Assembly (NCBI GenBank): GCA_965242735.1 | Contig: OZ251497.1 | Location: 2,046,001-2,110,000, forward strand | Length of the DNA: 64,000 bases | Direction of reading: 5' to 3' | From: G958295645 sp965242735 | GTDB lineage: Bacteria; Gemmatimonadota; Gemmatimonadetes; Longimicrobiales; Gaopeijiaceae | Part shown: piece by piece, positions 51,443-60,340 of the stretch | Layout of the letters: each line of letters opens with the position of its first letter | Position numbering within the stretch: position 1 is the first letter of the stretch | Translations under genes and position numbers: made by a program | The notes under the pieces: generated by a model | What the model was told of the DNA's origin: nothing | Database searches by the model: none | What the model saw: the letters and a program-made list of their open reading frames with translations, nothing else

Positions 51443-52164
51443 CGGAACCGCTGGACGTGCTGGCGGTCATGGCGCATCCGGACGACGCCGAGATGCTGTG
51501 CGGCGGGGCCCTGATCAAGTCGGCGAGCGCGGGCGAACGCACCGGCGTGCTCGACTTGACCGCGGGCGAGGCCGGGTCGCGGGGAACGCCGGACGGCCGG
51601 GCCCGCGAGGCCGCGACGGCCGCGGAGATCCTCGGCTTGGCCGTGCGGCGTTGCGCTGGACTGCCGGACGCGCGACTGGCCGACGACCTGGAATCGCGAA
51701 GGGCCGTCGCCCGCGTCTTGCGCGAGCTTCGGCCCCGCGTCGTCGTCACGCACCCCAAGCGCGGCCGGCACCCCGACCACGAGGCCGCGGCCCGACTCGT
51801 GCGCGCCGCGTCCTTCCTCGCCGGCCTCGAGAACTGGTCGTGCCCCGGCAAGCCGCACCGGCCGCACAAGGTCGTGCACGCCCTGGCGTTTCGAAGCGAC
51901 GGCGTGCAACCCACCTTCGTCGTGGACATCAGCGAGCACATGGACCGCAAGATCGAAGCCCTCCAGGCCTACCGATCTCAGTTCGAAGGCGCCAAGGGCA
52001 TGGGAGAAGCGTTGCCCGCAGGCGACCGGCCGCTCATGGACCAGGTGCGATGCGTGCACGCCGCGTGCGGCGCCTTGATTCGCCGCCGCTACGGCGAGCC
52101 GTACTGGACCGAGGAGACGCTGGCCGTCGACACGTTGGGGTCCGCGGGCGTTTCCACCTTCTGA
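51439..52164 (+). CDS. bshB1: Bacillithiol biosynthesis deacetylase BshB1
   Basis: PIG-L/LmbE-type zinc deacetylase that converts GlcNAc-malate to GlcN-malate in bacillithiol synthesis. 241 residues with AHPDDAE (12-18), TAGEAGSRGT, the GRHPDHEAA motif (near 112), YRSQF and the late GEPYWTEETL typical of BshB1. It starts in ATGA overlap with the permease. bshA and bshC are not in the window. Another PIG-L substrate cannot be excluded. Confidence 0.85.
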   Translation: MTEPLDVLAVMAHPDDAEMLCGGALIKSASAGERTGVLDLTAGEAGSRGTPDGRAREAATAAEILGLAVRRCAGLPDARLADDLESRRAVARVLRELRPRVVVTHPKRGRHPDHEAAARLVRAASFLAGLENWSCPGKPHRPHKVVHALAFRSDGVQPTFVVDISEHMDRKIEALQAYRSQFEGAKGMGEALPAGDRPLMDQVRCVHAACGALIRRRYGEPYWTEETLAVDTLGSAGVSTF

Positions 52165-52196
52165 CGTCGAGCCGGCGACCCGGCCCGCGCCCCGCT

Positions 52197-53738
52197 TCAG
52201 ACCTGGACGCCCTCCCCGCGCAGCCAGTTCTCGACGATCGTTCGGATCTCCGCCAAGCGAGCCTCGTTGCGGGCTTCGAGCCTGAGGACGATCCCGGGCT
52301 GCGTGTTGGACGCGCGAATCAGGCCCCAGCCGCCCTCGAAGAGGATGCGCGCGCCGTCCAAGGTCATCACCTCGTGAGACGCCGCGAAATGCTCCCGGGC
52401 CCTCTCCTGGATGGCGAACTTTTCTTCCTCCGCGACGTCGATGCGCAGTTCCGGCGTGGACGCCATGGACGGCAAGGCCGCCACCGCCTGGGACAGCGGG
52501 CGCTCGTCCGCCGACAGCATCCGCACGAGCCGGCAGGCCGCGTACAGCGCGTCGTCGAAGCCGAAGTACTCGTCGGCGAAGCAGACGTGCCCCGACAGTT
52601 CGCCGGCCAACAGGGCCCCCGTCTCTCTCATCTTCTCCTTGATCAGGGAATGGCCCGTCTTCCACATCACCGGCACGCCGCCGGCCTTCTCGATCTCTTC
52701 GGAAAGCACCTGGGAGCACTTGACGTCGAAGACGACGCGGTGGCCCGGGCCGCGGCGGCGGAGCAGATCCAATGCAAAGAGAAGCAGCAGGGTGTCGCCC
52801 CGGACGATCCGGCCGCGGTCGTCCACCACGCCGATGCGGTCCGCGTCGCCGTCGAAGCCGATGCCGGCGTCGGCGCCGTGCTGCAAGACCAGCGCGGACA
52901 AGTCGGCCACGTTCTCGTCGACGGTGGGATCCGGATGGTGATTCGGGAACGTGCCGTCGGACTCGCAGTAGAGCGGGACCACCTCCGCGCCGACGGCTTG
53001 GAGCAGATCGACGGCCACCACGGACGCGGCTCCGTTGCCGCAATCGACCACGACCTTGGGCCGCCGCGCGCCTGAGGCCGGCCGGCGGGAAGCAGCCGCC
53101 TCCGCGTCTGCAACCTCGCCGGGGGAACGGCCGCCGCCAAAGCGAGCCGCAAGGCAGGCCAAGTAGGCCGGGATCGGATCGGCGTGCGCGACGGCCCCTG
53201 CCTCGGCGGGTTCGCCGCCGGGCGCTCGGCCGCCTCCGTCCGCGGACCGAGGCGCCCGCCCGGCAGGAAGGACAGCGTGCGAGCGCGAGCCGTCCGGGCC
53301 CGCAGGCTCGTAGTCGTCTTCCCGGATGCGCCGCAGCAGCGCTTGGACGACGTCGCCGTACAGGGCCCTGCCCCCCATGGTCATCTTGATGCCATTGTAT
53401 TCGGGGGGATTGTGCGACCCCGTGATCTGCACCGCCCCGTCCGCGTTCAAGTCGAACTCGCTGAAGTACGCGACAGGCGTGGGCACCATGCCCAGCGTCG
53501 TCACGGCGCACCCGGCGGAGCGCAGTCCATGCGTCAGCGCGGCGGCCAGCTCGGGAGACGACGGGCGGTTGTCTTGTCCCACGACGACCTTGGCCACGCG
53601 GCCTCCGCGCCGCCCGCGCAACTCCGCACCGAGGGCACGACCCACCGCGGCGGCCACGCCCGCGTCGAGATCGACGCCCACGATCCCGCGGATGTCGTAC
53701 TTGCGGAAGATGGAGGGGCTCGGCTTCACCGCGCTCAT
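52197..53738 (-). CDS. Phosphomannomutase/phosphoglucomutase
   Basis: Interconverts hexose-6-phosphates and hexose-1-phosphates, feeding GDP-mannose or UDP-glucose synthesis. 513 residues: FRKYDIRGIVG at the start, the phosphoserine loop TGSHNPPEYNG (Ser near 107), metal-binding GFDGDADRIG, sugar-binding GELSGHVCF, and the C-terminal phosphate site RASNTQPGIVLRLEA. An Ala/Gly/Arg-rich insert lies near 150-190. It may supply ManC at 15.8 kb. It overlaps the preceding small membrane-protein gene by ATGA. Confidence 0.94.
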   Translation of the reverse strand: MSAVKPSPSIFRKYDIRGIVGVDLDAGVAAAVGRALGAELRGRRGGRVAKVVVGQDNRPSSPELAAALTHGLRSAGCAVTTLGMVPTPVAYFSEFDLNADGAVQITGSHNPPEYNGIKMTMGGRALYGDVVQALLRRIREDDYEPAGPDGSRSHAVLPAGRAPRSADGGGRAPGGEPAEAGAVAHADPIPAYLACLAARFGGGRSPGEVADAEAAASRRPASGARRPKVVVDCGNGAASVVAVDLLQAVGAEVVPLYCESDGTFPNHHPDPTVDENVADLSALVLQHGADAGIGFDGDADRIGVVDDRGRIVRGDTLLLLFALDLLRRRGPGHRVVFDVKCSQVLSEEIEKAGGVPVMWKTGHSLIKEKMRETGALLAGELSGHVCFADEYFGFDDALYAACRLVRMLSADERPLSQAVAALPSMASTPELRIDVAEEEKFAIQERAREHFAASHEVMTLDGARILFEGGWGLIRASNTQPGIVLRLEARNEARLAEIRTIVENWLRGEGVQV

Positions 53739-54121
53739 GGCCGCTTCGTCTCCTCCATGCCGGACGCCGCTTGGGCAGCCCGTTCAGGCCGGGGCCCCGC
53801 CGACTCGCGCGTCGAGCAGGACGGGGACGGGGACGACGACGAGCTCCCGGCACGCTCAGGCCAAGGCCCTGCCGACTCGCGCGTTCCCTGCCCGTCCAGC
53901 ACTCGGGCGTCGAGGACGGGCCGGCGCCCTGCCCGCCGCCGGGAGGCAAAGCGCAACGCCAGCCCGGCCCCCAGAACAGCGATCGCCGCGGCGGCCAGCC
54001 ACGAGACGCCCGTGGCCAGCCCCGCCATCGCCAGCACCGCACCGACGAAGAACGTCCGCACCTTCCACGGCAAGAACGGGTCCGTTCCGCCGGACAGCGC
54101 GCTGCGCGAAGGACGAAACAC
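53735..54121 (-). CDS. Small two-helix membrane protein with repeated tail
   Basis: 128 residues, no recognised family. Two hydrophobic helices (about 22-40 and 42-60) are followed by a basic patch and a disordered tail in which the motif TRESAGPxPERA occurs twice, 24 codons apart. In DNA these are 31-base similar segments at 53782 and 53854 (period 72). It starts with GTG at 54121, 6 bases after the enoyl-CoA hydratase gene, and overlaps the mutase by ATGA, so it is part of the operon. Confidence 0.55.
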   Translation of the reverse strand: MFRPSRSALSGGTDPFLPWKVRTFFVGAVLAMAGLATGVSWLAAAAIAVLGAGLALRFASRRRAGRRPVLDARVLDGQGTRESAGPWPERAGSSSSSPSPSCSTRESAGPRPERAAQAASGMEETKRP

Positions 54122-54127
54122 GCCGCT

Positions 54128-54928
54128 CTACTCCGGAGCGCGGTCCGGTCGGCCGCCTCCGCCCAGGAACGCGGCCACGCCTTCCCTGCACTCGCGGGTC
54201 AGCCGAGCCAACGCGTTCACTTCCGCGCCGCGAGCCACGGCCTCGTCCAGCGGCGCGCCTTGCAGTCCGTGGAGCAGGCGCTTCGTCATGCCGACGGCCA
54301 TGGGCGGAAGGGCGGCCAGCTCCGCCAAGTACTCGTCCGCGCGTTCTTCGAAGCCGTCGCCGGGAAACACTTCGTTCGCCAACCCCAGTTCGCGGGCTCG
54401 CGCCGCGCCGATCTGCTTGCCGCGCACGGCCAAGTCGAACGCCGCCGACTCCCCGACCCGGCGGCGCAGCAGGGCCGCCGCCATGGCGGGCACGAACCCA
54501 AGGCTCGTTTCCGGATAGCCGAAGCGCGCGTCTTCCCTGGCCACCACCAAGTCGCACGCCGTGGCGAGGGCGCAACCGCCCGCCAACGCCCGCCCCACCA
54601 CCACGGCCACGACCGGCGCCGAGAGACGGCGAATGCGGACGAAGACCTCGCCCAGCCGCTGCGCGTCGGCCAAGCCCACTTCCGGGCCCTGCTCCTGGGA
54701 CGCGGCCACCGCCCGCAGATCGGCGCCCGCGCAGAAGTCCGGCTCCGCGCCGCGAATGGCCACGACGCGCACGCTCGGGTCGGCGCCTGCCGCCTCCAGC
54801 GATGCGGCCAGGGACGCCACCATCTCCGCGTCGAGCGCGTTGCGCCGTTCCGGCCGAGCCAGCTCGATCCTCCACACGCCGTTGCTCGCTCGCACGCCCA
54901 CCGACTCGGAGGAACCGGGGCCGCTCAT
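54128..54928 (-). CDS. Enoyl-CoA hydratase/isomerase family protein
   Basis: 266-residue crotonase-fold enzyme. The oxyanion-hole segments GAEPDFCAGADLR (near 60-72) and GRALAGGCALATACDLVVA (near 112-130) are present, as are ETSLGFVPAMAA and the catalytic-Glu region. Next to AtuA and an acyl-CoA carboxyltransferase it may hydrate an unsaturated acyl-CoA (the AtuE or LiuC step), but substrate cannot be read from sequence. The ATG at 54928 overlaps the preceding gene by ATGA. Confidence 0.88.
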   Translation of the reverse strand: MSGPGSSESVGVRASNGVWRIELARPERRNALDAEMVASLAASLEAAGADPSVRVVAIRGAEPDFCAGADLRAVAASQEQGPEVGLADAQRLGEVFVRIRRLSAPVVAVVVGRALAGGCALATACDLVVAREDARFGYPETSLGFVPAMAAALLRRRVGESAAFDLAVRGKQIGAARARELGLANEVFPGDGFEERADEYLAELAALPPMAVGMTKRLLHGLQGAPLDEAVARGAEVNALARLTRECREGVAAFLGGGGRPDRAPE

Positions 54929-55479
54929 TGCGCTGCGCCGCCCTCGCCCGCGTCTCCGGACATTGGTCCGGGCGAGCCGCCATCCCCCGCCCCTGCACGG
55001 CCTTCGTTGCGCTCCCCTTGCTCGGGCACCCGCCGGGCCCTGCCCGCGCTGCCGCCCTCCTGCGCCCCAGCACAACCTTCGTTGCGCCCCGCGTCCGCGT
55101 CTCGGGGTCCGGGCCACCGGCCCCGTCCGCGCACGCGCTCCGCCACCTCCTGCGGCACGTCGATCTCCATCCGGAGCATCGCCGTGCTGAACACCTTCCC
55201 CTGCGCGTCCGTCATGAGCGACACGGTCCCGCCCCCGTCCAGCGCGCCATGCAGCAGGAAGTTGAGCGCATGGAGGTTCGGAAGTTCGAAGCGTTCCACG
55301 CGGCCCTTGACCAAGGGGCCAAAGTGATGCTTTACCTTGTCGATCGTAACTTGTTGCAACAAAACAGGATAATCCTCTGAATCGTATGCCATCAATCCGA
55401 CGTTGACGGTATCGCCCTTGTCGCCCGACCGGGCGTGCGCCAGCTCCAGCAACGGCACCTTGGCCATTCGGTCGCTCAC
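54925..55479 (-). CDS. AtuA-associated ferredoxin-fold-like protein
   Basis: 184 residues. The first 105 or so match the small domain commonly fused to or following AtuA: LLELAHARSGDKGDTVNVGL, the HHFGPLVKGRVERFELPNLH region and FLLHGALDGGGTVSL. The rest is a low-complexity tail with the repeat RNEGxAGA twice, probably disordered. The GTG at 55479 overlaps the atuA stop by GTGA; an ATG 4 codons later is possible. It acts together with AtuA, but the reaction is not established. Confidence 0.8.
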   Translation of the reverse strand: MSDRMAKVPLLELAHARSGDKGDTVNVGLMAYDSEDYPVLLQQVTIDKVKHHFGPLVKGRVERFELPNLHALNFLLHGALDGGGTVSLMTDAQGKVFSTAMLRMEIDVPQEVAERVRGRGRWPGPRDADAGRNEGCAGAQEGGSAGRARRVPEQGERNEGRAGAGDGGSPGPMSGDAGEGGAAQ

Positions 55480-56849
55480 GCTTCGAGAAAGTCCACGCGG
55501 AAGTCCGGTTCGACGGCCTCGCGGTCGATCAGCGCCGGCCAGTAGGCCATCACTTCCTGCACGCGAGGCCGCCCGCCGGCAAAGCCCGTCACCGACGGCG
55601 GGCCCGCCAAGACGAGCGGCGCGATCTCGCGCGAGAAGCGCTCCACGGCGGCGCGGTCCCCGCTTCTCGCCGCCACGCGAAGCTGGACCTCGGGCAGGTC
55701 CGCGGGAGGCTCCCCCGCCAGGTGGCCGTGGGTCGAATCCCAGCCCACAAGTTCGACCCGCATCGCGTCGAACGCCAGCCCCGCCCGGTCCAAGCGCTCG
55801 CGCAGAATTCGCGCCGCGGCCCTTGCCTTGGCTGCCGCGTCCGGCCATGCGTAGACCAGCGTTCCCGCGGCCTTGAAGCCGTCCGAGCAGGCCACCGAGA
55901 CCTTGAGGAAGGGCGTGGGCGGGCGGCCCCTCGCGCCGTGGACCCGGACGCGATCCGGACCGTCGTCCGCGAGCTGCACGGTCGTGAAGTCGGCGGTGAC
56001 GTCGGGCGTCACGTAGGCCGTCGGATCGCCCATTTCGTACAGGAGCTGCTCCTTGACGACCCGTTGCGTGACGGCGCCCCCCGACCCCTCGTGCTTGCAG
56101 ATCACGAAGTCCCCCGTCCGCCGAGCTTCCACGATGGGGAAGCCCACGGCGGCCAAGTCCGGGATCGTCCACCAGCCCGCCGAGCAGTTGCCGCCGGTGG
56201 CCTGGGCGCCGCACTCGTTGAGGTGTCCCGCCACCACGCCGGCCGCCAGCAGGTCGTGCGCGTCCCAGGCCCAGCCGAATTCGTGCAGCATGGGCGCGTA
56301 GGTCAGCGCGGTGTCGGTGGAGCGGCCGGCGACGACGACATGCGCCCCGCCCCGCAAGGCCTGCACGAGGGGCCGGGCGCCCATGTAGACGTTGGCGCTG
56401 CGCACGCGGTCGCGCACGGCGCCGAGCGGCTCGCCGGTGTCCATGTGCCGCAGCGCGTGCCCGGCGTCCAGCAAGGCGTCCAAGCGGGCCATCAGGTCGT
56501 CGCCCGTCACGACGCCGATCCGCATCCCGCCCGCTCCGGCGCGCCGGACCGCTTCCGCCACGGCGCGCGCGCACTCGGGGGCGTTCACGCCTCCTGCGTT
56601 CGACACGACCTTGACGCCGCGCGCCAGACACGTCGGCGCGATGCGCTCCATGAGCGGCACGAAGTCGCGCGCGTATCCGGCCGAAGGGTCCCGGGAGCGC
56701 TGCTTCTGCATGATGGACATGGTGACTTCGGCCAAGTAGTCCAGCATGAGGTAGTCGACGGGACCGTCCGTCACCTGCCGCACGGGCGCTTCGGGATCGT
56801 CCCCCCAGAAGCCCTGCCCGCCCGCGATGCGAATGCAGGCGCACCTCAT
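55476..56849 (-). CDS. AtuA-family (DUF1446) acyclic-terpene-utilization protein
   Basis: 457 residues with DUF1446 features: RIAGGQGFWGDDPEA, DYLMLDYLAEVTMSIMQKQ, VVSNAGGVNAPECARAV, GRSTDTALTYAPM and GGNCSAGWW. AtuA is needed for citronellol/geraniol-type growth in Pseudomonas, though its reaction is unclear; homologues also occur with other acyl-CoA operons. The ATG at 56849 is followed upstream by a 220-base spacer carrying tandem repeats. It sits between the carboxyltransferase and the AtuA-like domain gene. Confidence 0.85.
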   Translation of the reverse strand: MRCACIRIAGGQGFWGDDPEAPVRQVTDGPVDYLMLDYLAEVTMSIMQKQRSRDPSAGYARDFVPLMERIAPTCLARGVKVVSNAGGVNAPECARAVAEAVRRAGAGGMRIGVVTGDDLMARLDALLDAGHALRHMDTGEPLGAVRDRVRSANVYMGARPLVQALRGGAHVVVAGRSTDTALTYAPMLHEFGWAWDAHDLLAAGVVAGHLNECGAQATGGNCSAGWWTIPDLAAVGFPIVEARRTGDFVICKHEGSGGAVTQRVVKEQLLYEMGDPTAYVTPDVTADFTTVQLADDGPDRVRVHGARGRPPTPFLKVSVACSDGFKAAGTLVYAWPDAAAKARAAARILRERLDRAGLAFDAMRVELVGWDSTHGHLAGEPPADLPEVQLRVAARSGDRAAVERFSREIAPLVLAGPPSVTGFAGGRPRVQEVMAYWPALIDREAVEPDFRVDFLEA

Positions 56850-56924
56850 GGCCTCGTTCCCCGGGGCCGCCGGGCGCGGTCCGCGGCAATGCCTTGCCGA
56901 CTCGTCTGCCGGGGCCCACCCCTC

Positions 56925-57034
56925 ACGCGCCCGCCTCGGCGACGGGCGCAGGGCGCGGCGGAGAGGCCCAAGGACTGGGCGCGGCGGCGTTGCCGGGACA
57001 CGCGTCCGCCTCGGCGACGGGCGCAGGGCGCGGC
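56925..57034. repeat. Tandem repeats between carboxyltransferase and atuA, period 75
   Basis: A 35-base segment containing CGCCTCGGCGACGGGCGCAG occurs at 56925 and 57000 with one mismatch. Related flanks (TTGCCGACTCGTCTGCCGGG near 56893 and a similar GGCGACGTCTCTGCCGGG near 57043) suggest about three units in the 220-base spacer. The unit overlaps neither gene. Confidence 0.75.
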
Positions 57035-57069
57035 AAGGCCTCGGCGACGTCTCTGCCGGGATCTGTCCC

Positions 57070-58806
57070 TCACGCCGACCCTCCCGCGGCGTCCGGCAAG
57101 GCGGCGGGCGGCGTGAACGGCGCTTCCGGCGGGAGCGGACGCCCGACAGGCGAGAACGTCGCCGCGTCCGCCGCGCCGCCGGGCAGCGTGAACGGCCCCA
57201 GGTGCGGTCCCGGATTGCGCGCCGCGGCCCCCAGGAGCAGGATCAGCGCGTCGCGCAGCTCCTCCGGGAGCACCACGGCGTCCACGAACCCCCGCGCGGC
57301 AGCGTAGGTCGCGGCCAGCTGCTTGTCGTAGTCGGCGCGCACCTCGTCGATGCGCGCGGCGAGTTCGGCGTCCGGCTCCCGCCCTTCCGCCTCGAGGCGT
57401 TCCAGCTGGGCGCCGAACAAGGCCGTCACCGCGCTCTCGCCTTCCATCACGCCCATGCGCCCCGTCGGCAGCGTGACGACGAAGTCGGGATCGAACCCCT
57501 GCCCCGCCATGGCGTAGTAGCCCGCGCCCGAAGCGTGGTTGAGCGTCAACACCAGCTTGGGCACCGTGGCGGTCGCCATCGCTTCGACGAAGCGCGCGCC
57601 CGCGCGGATGATGCCGTCGTGCTCCGCCTCCGGTCCGACCATGAAGCCCGAAACGTCCTGGACGAACAGGAGCGGCGTGCCTCTGCGGCTCATGGCGTCC
57701 ACGAAGTAGGCCCCCTTCTCGGCCGACTCCGCGTAGACGATTCCGCCCAGGCGGGGCGGACCGCCGCGCGCGTTCTTCACCACGCCCCGCCGGTTGGCCA
57801 GCACGCCCACCGCCCTGCCGCCGATCGCGCCTGTGCCGCAAATCAGCTCGGCCGCATGCCGCGGCTGAAACTCGGTCAGGCCGCCGCCGTCGAGAATGAC
57901 GTCCAGAACGGCGTGGACGTCGTAGGACTCGCGGTGGTCGCCCGGCATCAGCGCGTAGAGGTCTTCCGCAGGGCGCGAAGGCGCCTCGGCGTCCTGCTGG
58001 AGGGAAGCTGCGGGGCCGCCGGACGGCAACTGGGCCATCAGGCTTCGGATCTTGCTCAGGCACTCGGCGTCGTCCTTGGCCGCGTAGTGAGCCACGCCGC
58101 TGGCGCGCGTGTGGACGTCCGCGCCGCCCAGCGCCTCTCGGTCCACGGTCTGGCCGGTCGCGCCCTTCACCAGATTCGGGCCGCCCAAGCCCATGAAGCT
58201 GGCGCCCTCCACCATGAGGATCACGTCCGAGAGCGCGGGCAAGTACGCGCCCCCGGCGATGCAGGGCCCCATGACGGCCGCGATCTGCGGAATCCGCAGG
58301 TAGCGGCGCATCACCGAGTTGTAGAAGAAGATGCGCGCCGCGCCGTACTGGCCCGGGAACACGCCGCCCTGGTAGGGCAGATTGACGCCGGCCGAGTCGA
58401 CGAGGTAGACGATGGGAATCCGGCAGCGCATGGCGATTTCCTGCGCGCGCAGGATCTTCTTGACGGTCTCCGGCCACCACGCGCCCGCCTTCACCGTCGC
58501 GTCGTTCGCCACCACGACGGTCTCGCGCCCGTGCACGATCCCGACGCCCGTGACCACTCCGGCGCCCGGCGCCTTGCCGTCGTAGGCGTCGTGGGCCACC
58601 AACATGCCCACCTCGAACCACGGCGCGCCGCGGTCCAGCAGCAGCCGCACCCGGTCGCGGGCCAGCAGCTTGCCGCGGTCGCGCTGGCGCCGAATCTGCT
58701 CCGCCCTCCCGCCTTGGCCGACTTGCCGCCGCAGCTCCCCGAGCTCTCGGCTCAGCTCCGCAAGACGCCCCTGCGGCTCCGTCGCCGTCCCGCCGCCGGA
58801 CGCCAC
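57070..58806 (-). CDS. Acyl-CoA carboxylase, carboxyltransferase (beta) subunit
   Basis: 578 residues of the PCC/MCC/GCC carboxyltransferase type, transferring CO2 from carboxybiotin to an acyl-CoA. Both crotonase-like halves are present: RDRGKLLARDRVRLLLDRG, VVANDATVKAGAWWPETVKK, DSAGVNLPYQGGVFPGQYG, and in the second half NRRGVVKNARGG, FVQDVSGFMVG and NHASGAGYYAMAG. Neighbours favour methylcrotonyl- or geranyl-CoA as substrate. The biotin-carrying alpha subunit is not in the window. It starts with GTG immediately after the B12-domain gene. Confidence 0.9.
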   Translation of the reverse strand: MASGGGTATEPQGRLAELSRELGELRRQVGQGGRAEQIRRQRDRGKLLARDRVRLLLDRGAPWFEVGMLVAHDAYDGKAPGAGVVTGVGIVHGRETVVVANDATVKAGAWWPETVKKILRAQEIAMRCRIPIVYLVDSAGVNLPYQGGVFPGQYGAARIFFYNSVMRRYLRIPQIAAVMGPCIAGGAYLPALSDVILMVEGASFMGLGGPNLVKGATGQTVDREALGGADVHTRASGVAHYAAKDDAECLSKIRSLMAQLPSGGPAASLQQDAEAPSRPAEDLYALMPGDHRESYDVHAVLDVILDGGGLTEFQPRHAAELICGTGAIGGRAVGVLANRRGVVKNARGGPPRLGGIVYAESAEKGAYFVDAMSRRGTPLLFVQDVSGFMVGPEAEHDGIIRAGARFVEAMATATVPKLVLTLNHASGAGYYAMAGQGFDPDFVVTLPTGRMGVMEGESAVTALFGAQLERLEAEGREPDAELAARIDEVRADYDKQLAATYAAARGFVDAVVLPEELRDALILLLGAAARNPGPHLGPFTLPGGAADAATFSPVGRPLPPEAPFTPPAALPDAAGGSA

Positions 58807-59226
58807 CTACCAGGGGTCCTCCCGCTCGGCGAACCAACGCCGGACGTAGGCGATCGCCTCGCCGGTGGCGCTCCCGGGTCCGAACAGTTGCCCCACGCCC
58901 TGGTCGGCGAGCGCGGCCGCGTCGTCGCCCGGAATGATGCCTCCGCCCGTCAGCAGCACGTGCCCGAGCCCCTGCTCGACCAGAAGTTGGCGAACGCGGC
59001 CGAACAGGGTCATGTGGGCGCCCGACAGGACCGACAGCGCCACCACGTCCACGTCCTCCTGAACGGCCGCGGCCACGATCATCTCGGGCGTTTGGTGAAG
59101 TCCGGTGTAGATCACCTCGAAGCCGGCGTCCCGAAACGCGGCGGCCACCACCTTCGCGCCTCGGTCATGTCCGTCGAGTCCTGGCTTGGCCACCAAGACG
59201 CGGATTCTCCGGTCGGTCGCGGGCAA
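58807..59226 (-). CDS. Methylmalonyl-CoA mutase B12-binding (C-terminal) domain protein
   Basis: 139-residue stand-alone cobalamin-binding subunit with RIRVLVAKPGLDGHDRGAKV (the DxHxxG cobalt-ligand motif), GFEVIYTGLHQTPEM, SVLSGAHMTLF and TGGGIIPGDD. It pairs with a catalytic mutase subunit encoded elsewhere to isomerise methylmalonyl-CoA or a related acyl-CoA. The TTG at 59226 has AGGA about 9 bases upstream. It is the first gene of the minus-strand acyl-CoA operon. Confidence 0.9.
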   Translation of the reverse strand: MPATDRRIRVLVAKPGLDGHDRGAKVVAAAFRDAGFEVIYTGLHQTPEMIVAAAVQEDVDVVALSVLSGAHMTLFGRVRQLLVEQGLGHVLLTGGGIIPGDDAAALADQGVGQLFGPGSATGEAIAYVRRWFAEREDPW

Positions 59227-59830
59227 GAAGTCGGTCCTCGGCCAAAGCGTGCACCCAGTTCCGGCGCCACCCAAGGGTGCGCCGGCGCAACCGAGTAAGC
59301 TACAACGAAGTTGGCCGCGCCGGCCCGAACGCTCCGGCGGGACCTGCGCGCCCGTCCACCCAACCCCACCACCCTTCGCGCAGACCCGCCGGAGCAGAGG
59401 AACAAACCGGCCCGGCGCCGCCGCATCGGCAGGGCCGCGCGGTCGAAGCCGGATCCGCTTCGCGCCGAGAAACCGTCTCCACCTACGTAGGCCGGCGCGC
59501 AAGAGTTTTGGGAACCGGCTCGGCCGGCCCTCCTGGGAGCACGAGCTGCTGACGGCTCGCCATGCCCGTCGTCGCGGCGCACAACGGTTGGGAAGCCGGC
59601 TCGGCGCGCCCCGGCCCTCGGCGACGGCGCGCCCCCACCGCCGCGAAGCGCCGGTCCTCCTCGCGGTCGGCCTGCGCGCCCCGGCGGCGCCCCCTGTCCC
59701 GCGCGCCCCGGCGGCTCCATCTTCGTACATGCAAGGCGGCATGCAGGCGGCGGGACGGACGCGGCGCGCAGCTCGATTCGCGCCGCGTTCGGCGCGCGGC
59801 CAAGACGACCACGGCGAAAGGAGATCGAGG
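59227..59830. other. Long divergent intergenic region with repeats
   Basis: About 600 bases with no supportable gene. It holds an imperfect duplication with period 82 (GGCGCGCAAGAGTTTTGGGA at 59494 against GGCGCACAACGGTTGGGAAG at 59576, each followed by a CCGGCTCGGC-type stretch) and a 38-base segment identical to part of the esterase gene at 61.6 kb. GGAG-type ribosome-binding sequence appears only just before 59831. No clear promoter was identified for either flanking gene. Confidence 0.6.
59638..59675. repeat. 38-base exact repeat, copy 1 (intergenic)
   Basis: Identical over 38 bases to 61558-61595, same orientation, 1.92 kb apart; the core is GAAGCGCCGGTCCTCCTCGC. The other copy lies inside the esterase coding sequence. 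Confidence 0.85.
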
Positions 59831-60262
59831 ATGAAGCGCATTGGACTGTGCGCCCTGCGCGTGACGACGGGATGGCTCTTGGTGATGTGGGGCATGGACA
59901 AGATCGTCGACGTGGAGCACGGCCTTCGCGTCACCGAGGCGTTCTACGGCGGCGTGTTCGGCGGCAGCGCCTTGCTCCATCACGTCTTGGGCGGCTTGCA
60001 GGCGCTACTGGGCGTGCTGGTCGTGCTCGGGCTTTGGCGGCGCCGGACCTATCCCGTGATGTTCTTGGTGTTGGCGGGCACCGCCGTGGGCGTCTGGAAG
60101 TCCGTCCTGGATCCGTGGGGATGGTTCCTGGAAGGCGCGAACGTGCTGTTCTATCCCTCGGCCATCGTCCTGGCCGGGGCGGCCGTGCTCTGGGGCACGA
60201 TCGACGAGGACACGCTGGCGCTGGACCGAGGCTCGTCCAAGGCCGAGGAGCCCGGCTTCTAG
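59831..60262 (+). CDS. DoxX-like small membrane protein
   Basis: 143 residues with four hydrophobic helices (about 5-25, 45-68, 73-92, 100-122). The start LRVTTGWLLVMWGMDKIVD and the GGLQALLGVLVVLGLW segment are DoxX/SURF4-like. The role of such proteins is poorly known (redox or membrane stress). GGAG lies upstream of the ATG at 59831. murB follows after 78 bases on the same strand. Confidence 0.7.
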   Translation: MKRIGLCALRVTTGWLLVMWGMDKIVDVEHGLRVTEAFYGGVFGGSALLHHVLGGLQALLGVLVVLGLWRRRTYPVMFLVLAGTAVGVWKSVLDPWGWFLEGANVLFYPSAIVLAGAAVLWGTIDEDTLALDRGSSKAEEPGF

Positions 60263-60340
60263 GGGAATTCGCGGCCCCGCCGCGTCGTCCGCGGCCCGCC
60301 CGCAAGACCTGTCGCCCGCCCGCAAGCCGAGGAGAGACCC

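Noticed and set aside
56850..57069. CRISPR array between the carboxyltransferase and atuA genes
   Set aside because: The repeat is 35 bases with a 75-base period and related sequence in the intervening part. Spacers are not unique and the unit has no CRISPR-like palindrome, so it is a tandem duplication.
59227..59830. A hidden gene in the 600-base intergenic region
   Set aside because: Frames here have no convincing start with a ribosome-binding site, and their content is repeat-derived, including an out-of-place fragment of the esterase gene.
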